Of a stretch of 64,000 nucleotides of DNA, positions 61,985 to 64,000 are shown piece after piece (the stretch's first letter is position 1; each line of letters starts with the position of its first letter). The translations under genes were made by a program, and so were the position numbers. The notes beneath the pieces were generated by a model, which saw nothing but the letters and a program-made list of their open reading frames with translations, did not search any database and was not told the DNA's origin. This stretch comes from Neobacillus massiliamazoniensis (GTDB taxonomy: Bacteria > Bacillota > Bacilli > Bacillales > Cytobacillaceae), in NCBI RefSeq assembly GCF_001048695.1, contig NZ_CVRB01000003.1:744001-808000 (forward strand), read 5' to 3'.

Positions 61985-62195
61985 TGTTGATTTATGAAAC
62001 TATGTTGATTGGAGCGGAAGGCGCGAGATCCTCGAAAATGCTTTCGCATTTCCTTCGTGCGGTGTAGATTCGAAGATGCTGATTCAACGTCCTGCGGGAG
62101 TACGGAGCAGGGGAGATTCCGCAGGCGCTTAAGCGCCGAGGAGGCTCCCCGGAACGCCCGCGGAAAGCGAGCTTCTTGAGCGCAAATCAACTGGC
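61985..62195. repeat. GC-rich repeat, copy B with internal insertion
   Basis: TTGATTGGAGCGGAAGGCGCGAG, CGTCCTGCGGGAGTACGG, GGGAGATTCCGCAGGCGC, GCGCCGAGGAGGCTCCCC, CGGAAAGCGAGC and AAATCAAC. About 60 bp (62025-62085) with its own hairpin CGAAAATG..CATTTTCG-like TCGAAAATGCTTTCGCATTT splits the left arm. Opposite orientation to copy A. Confidence 0.8.
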
Positions 62196-62244
62196 AAATT
62201 TAACACAGCCAAAAAAAGCAAACGGACAAAATACCGTTTGCTTG

Positions 62245-63765
62245 TTAGAGGAGGGGTGATAAGAGCCTAGAAGTTGACTCCAACAACCTTAAACCAATAT
62301 GACGTTTTCCAAACGATTCTAAATCAAGCTGTTTAGAAAATTGTAGGTCATTTATGTATTCATCTACGAGCTTTTGTGTACTTCCTGTTCGATACAAGAA
62401 AGCATTTACCTCAAAATTTAAATGGAAGCTTCTCATATCCATATTGGATGTGCCGATTGATGCTAATTCATGGTCGACGATAATAATTTTACTATGCATA
62501 AATCCGAGGGAATATTCATACACCTTTACACCCGCCTCTAATAGCTCAGGAAAATAGGATCTGGAGGCATGAAAAACAATCCGTTTATCAGGACGGTTTG
62601 GTACAAGTAAGCGGACATCGATGCCGCTTAAGGCAGCTACTTTAAGAGCTGAAAATATATCTTCATCTGGAATAAAATAAGGTGATGCAATCCAAACCGT
62701 ATTTTTTGCTGAAGCAATCATCGAGAAAAAAATGTTTTTGATAACACTCCATTCACGATCTGGACCTCCAGCTATAAGCTGTACACCACCGTGATTTTGA
62801 TCATCAAACTGAGGTGATAAGTATTCTGCCGTTAAAAAGCTATGATTTGTCATATAATACCAATCTTGTAGAAAAATAAGCTGTAATGATCTTACCGCTT
62901 CCCCCCTAAGCATAAGGTGAGTATCGCGCCAGAAGCCAATTTCCTTCACTCTTCCTAGATATTCATCTCCAATGTTTAGTCCGCCGACAAAGCCCACCGT
63001 CCCATCAATCACAATAATTTTACGATGGTTCCGGAAATTAAATTTATTATTTAGAAAAGGCAATTTTACTGGCCCAAAAGTAACTGTTTCAATTCCGGCA
63101 TTTTTTAATTCATGAATATATTTCTTTGAAAGCTGCCAGGAACCTACAGCATCATATAAAAAACGGATTTTTACTCCTTCTTGAGCTTTTTCAATGAGAA
63201 TTCTTTTAATTTCCTGACCTATTTGATCGTGACGAACAATATAGTATTCAAGGTGAATATGATGCCTTGCCCTTTTTAATTCGTTAATAATGTGTTCAAA
63301 CGTTTCTTGACCATTTGTTAGGACCTTCGTGGCAGTGTCAAAAGAAATGGGGCTATTGCCCAGCTTTTGGGCGAGGTTAAATAATTTCGCTTGATGTTCT
63401 CTCATTAAACTAAGCTTTTCTTCACTCCTAGGATCCTCTTCACCTTCTACTGTAAGAAATGCCTGCTTATCAAGAAAAAACTTTTTACGATACATTTTTT
63501 CTTTGCGATAACTGCGGCCAAATAGGAGATAAAAAATAAAGCCAACAACTGGAAAGCTTCCTAGGACAACTAACCAAGTAATCGTTTGTGACGGGTGCCG
63601 ATTCTCTAGAAAGATGACAAATCCAATAATAATGACAGACAGGGTAATAAATAGACTGAGGAATCCAAAAATTCCACCCCTAAATTGGTCTTTAAAGAAA
63701 AACAAAACTACTGTTAAAAACAAAATAAAGATCGTAACCCTTACTGTGTTTTTCAAAATCCTCAC
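62245..63765 (-). CDS. cls: Cardiolipin synthase
   Basis: A 506-residue phospholipase D family protein. Two N-terminal helices (residues 5-25 and 33-55, VIIIGFVIFLENRHPSQT), then two H-K-D motifs: FRNHRKIIVIDGTVGFVGGL near 235 and MHSKIIIVDHELASIGTSNM near 425. It condenses phosphatidylglycerol to cardiolipin at the membrane. Ends SRLLSPLL as in other ClsA. ATG at 63765 follows GGTGAGGATTTTG. It lies upstream of the coiA-pepF pair. Confidence 0.95.
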   Translation of the reverse strand: MRILKNTVRVTIFILFLTVVLFFFKDQFRGGIFGFLSLFITLSVIIIGFVIFLENRHPSQTITWLVVLGSFPVVGFIFYLLFGRSYRKEKMYRKKFFLDKQAFLTVEGEEDPRSEEKLSLMREHQAKLFNLAQKLGNSPISFDTATKVLTNGQETFEHIINELKRARHHIHLEYYIVRHDQIGQEIKRILIEKAQEGVKIRFLYDAVGSWQLSKKYIHELKNAGIETVTFGPVKLPFLNNKFNFRNHRKIIVIDGTVGFVGGLNIGDEYLGRVKEIGFWRDTHLMLRGEAVRSLQLIFLQDWYYMTNHSFLTAEYLSPQFDDQNHGGVQLIAGGPDREWSVIKNIFFSMIASAKNTVWIASPYFIPDEDIFSALKVAALSGIDVRLLVPNRPDKRIVFHASRSYFPELLEAGVKVYEYSLGFMHSKIIIVDHELASIGTSNMDMRSFHLNFEVNAFLYRTGSTQKLVDEYINDLQFSKQLDLESFGKRHIGLRLLESTSRLLSPLL

Positions 63766-63895
63766 CTGCCAAACTAAATAATACTTTCATATCCTGATTC
63801 CCTAAAACGATGATTTAATAGGAGATATTACAGTATAGCGATAGGTAAATATTATCTGACAAAGCAGGATTATCCTCTGCCATTAGTCAAAAATA

Positions 63896-63917
63896 CCGAT
63901 TTCATTACTGAAATCGG
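63896..63917 (-). terminator. Terminator after mecA
   Basis: CCGATTTCA TTAC TGAAATCGG; on the minus strand followed by TATTTTTG. Confidence 0.85.
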
Positions 63918-63925
63918 CAACAGCT

Positions 63926-64000
63926 TTATCCAAAATAATTTCTCATTTCAGAAAAAACATTTTCAGAAATTATTTCTTTTCCATATTCTTGTAATCGGTG
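63926..64000 (-). CDS. mecA: MecA adaptor protein, C-terminal 24 codons only
   Basis: The last 24 residues read HRLQEYGKEIISENVFSEMR then NYFG and a stop, the typical tail of MecA (L-x-E-Y-G-x-x-I, then a final helix). mecA lies next to coiA in Bacillus, which supports the call. MecA targets ComK for ClpCP degradation. The start is beyond the right edge. Confidence 0.7.
   Translation of the reverse strand, partial: HRLQEYGKEIISENVFSEMRNYFG

Noticed and set aside
61981-62190. 69-codon minus-strand ORF
   Set aside because: Entirely within GC-rich repeat copy B.

Overview
The window is chromosomal DNA of an endospore-forming, low-GC Bacillaceae bacterium. The right third (about 41.2-64 kb) follows the Bacillus subtilis gene order mecA / coiA / pepF / yizD / yjbH / yjbK / yjbL / yjbM / ppnK / yjbO / prpE and fabI / cotO / cotZ / yjcA / spoVIF / yjcD / yjcF / yjcG / yjcH. 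It differs by an added spoVA operon, a cardiolipin synthase gene, and the apparent loss of yjbI and yjbJ. The sequence alone does not fix the species; GC-rich intergenic repeats at 57.6-58.7 kb and 62 kb suggest a genus outside B. subtilis itself.

0-5.3 kb holds a glycoside module: a truncated MFS permease, a GH3 beta-glucosidase and a divergent AraC regulator, with a perfect CcpA cre match. An IS66 remnant follows. 5.5-11 kb is accessory DNA: an AhpD-like protein, a frameshifted SPOCS-like protein, a GNAT enzyme, a PepSY membrane protein and dispersed palindromic repeats. 11.1-14.2 kb is a cyanate locus: an NCS2-type permease, cyanase, beta-carbonic anhydrase and a divergent Lrp/AsnC regulator. 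14.8-20.4 kb carries two SDR dehydrogenases, an ACS-type MFS transporter and a GAF-like/LuxR regulator whose 5' end is duplicated and truncated next to a second SDR gene.

20.910-41.207 kb is an integrated element bounded by a perfect 52-bp direct repeat that contains the 3' part of tRNA-Val(GAC). Its right half looks like a phage satellite (phage-inducible chromosomal island type): tyrosine integrase, a zinc-finger-like ORF, divergent HTH and Xis genes around a repeated operator-like motif, a primase-helicase, an ERCC4 nuclease and a lone small terminase gene, with no capsid or tail genes. Its left half is cargo: an IS110 element, lipoproteins, many tiny membrane proteins, a serine resolvase, a glycine-rich repeat protein and a second SPOCS-like gene. 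A truncated second integrase outside the left att repeat records an earlier element at the same tRNA.

The dispersed repeat (about 20 copies) occurs only in the 5.5-11 kb block and the island cargo, which ties those regions together. To the right of tRNA-Val lie ordinary core genes for sporulation (SpoVA channel, coat proteins), NAD/alarmone metabolism, Spx proteolysis control (SpxH, MecA), competence (CoiA) and membrane lipid synthesis.
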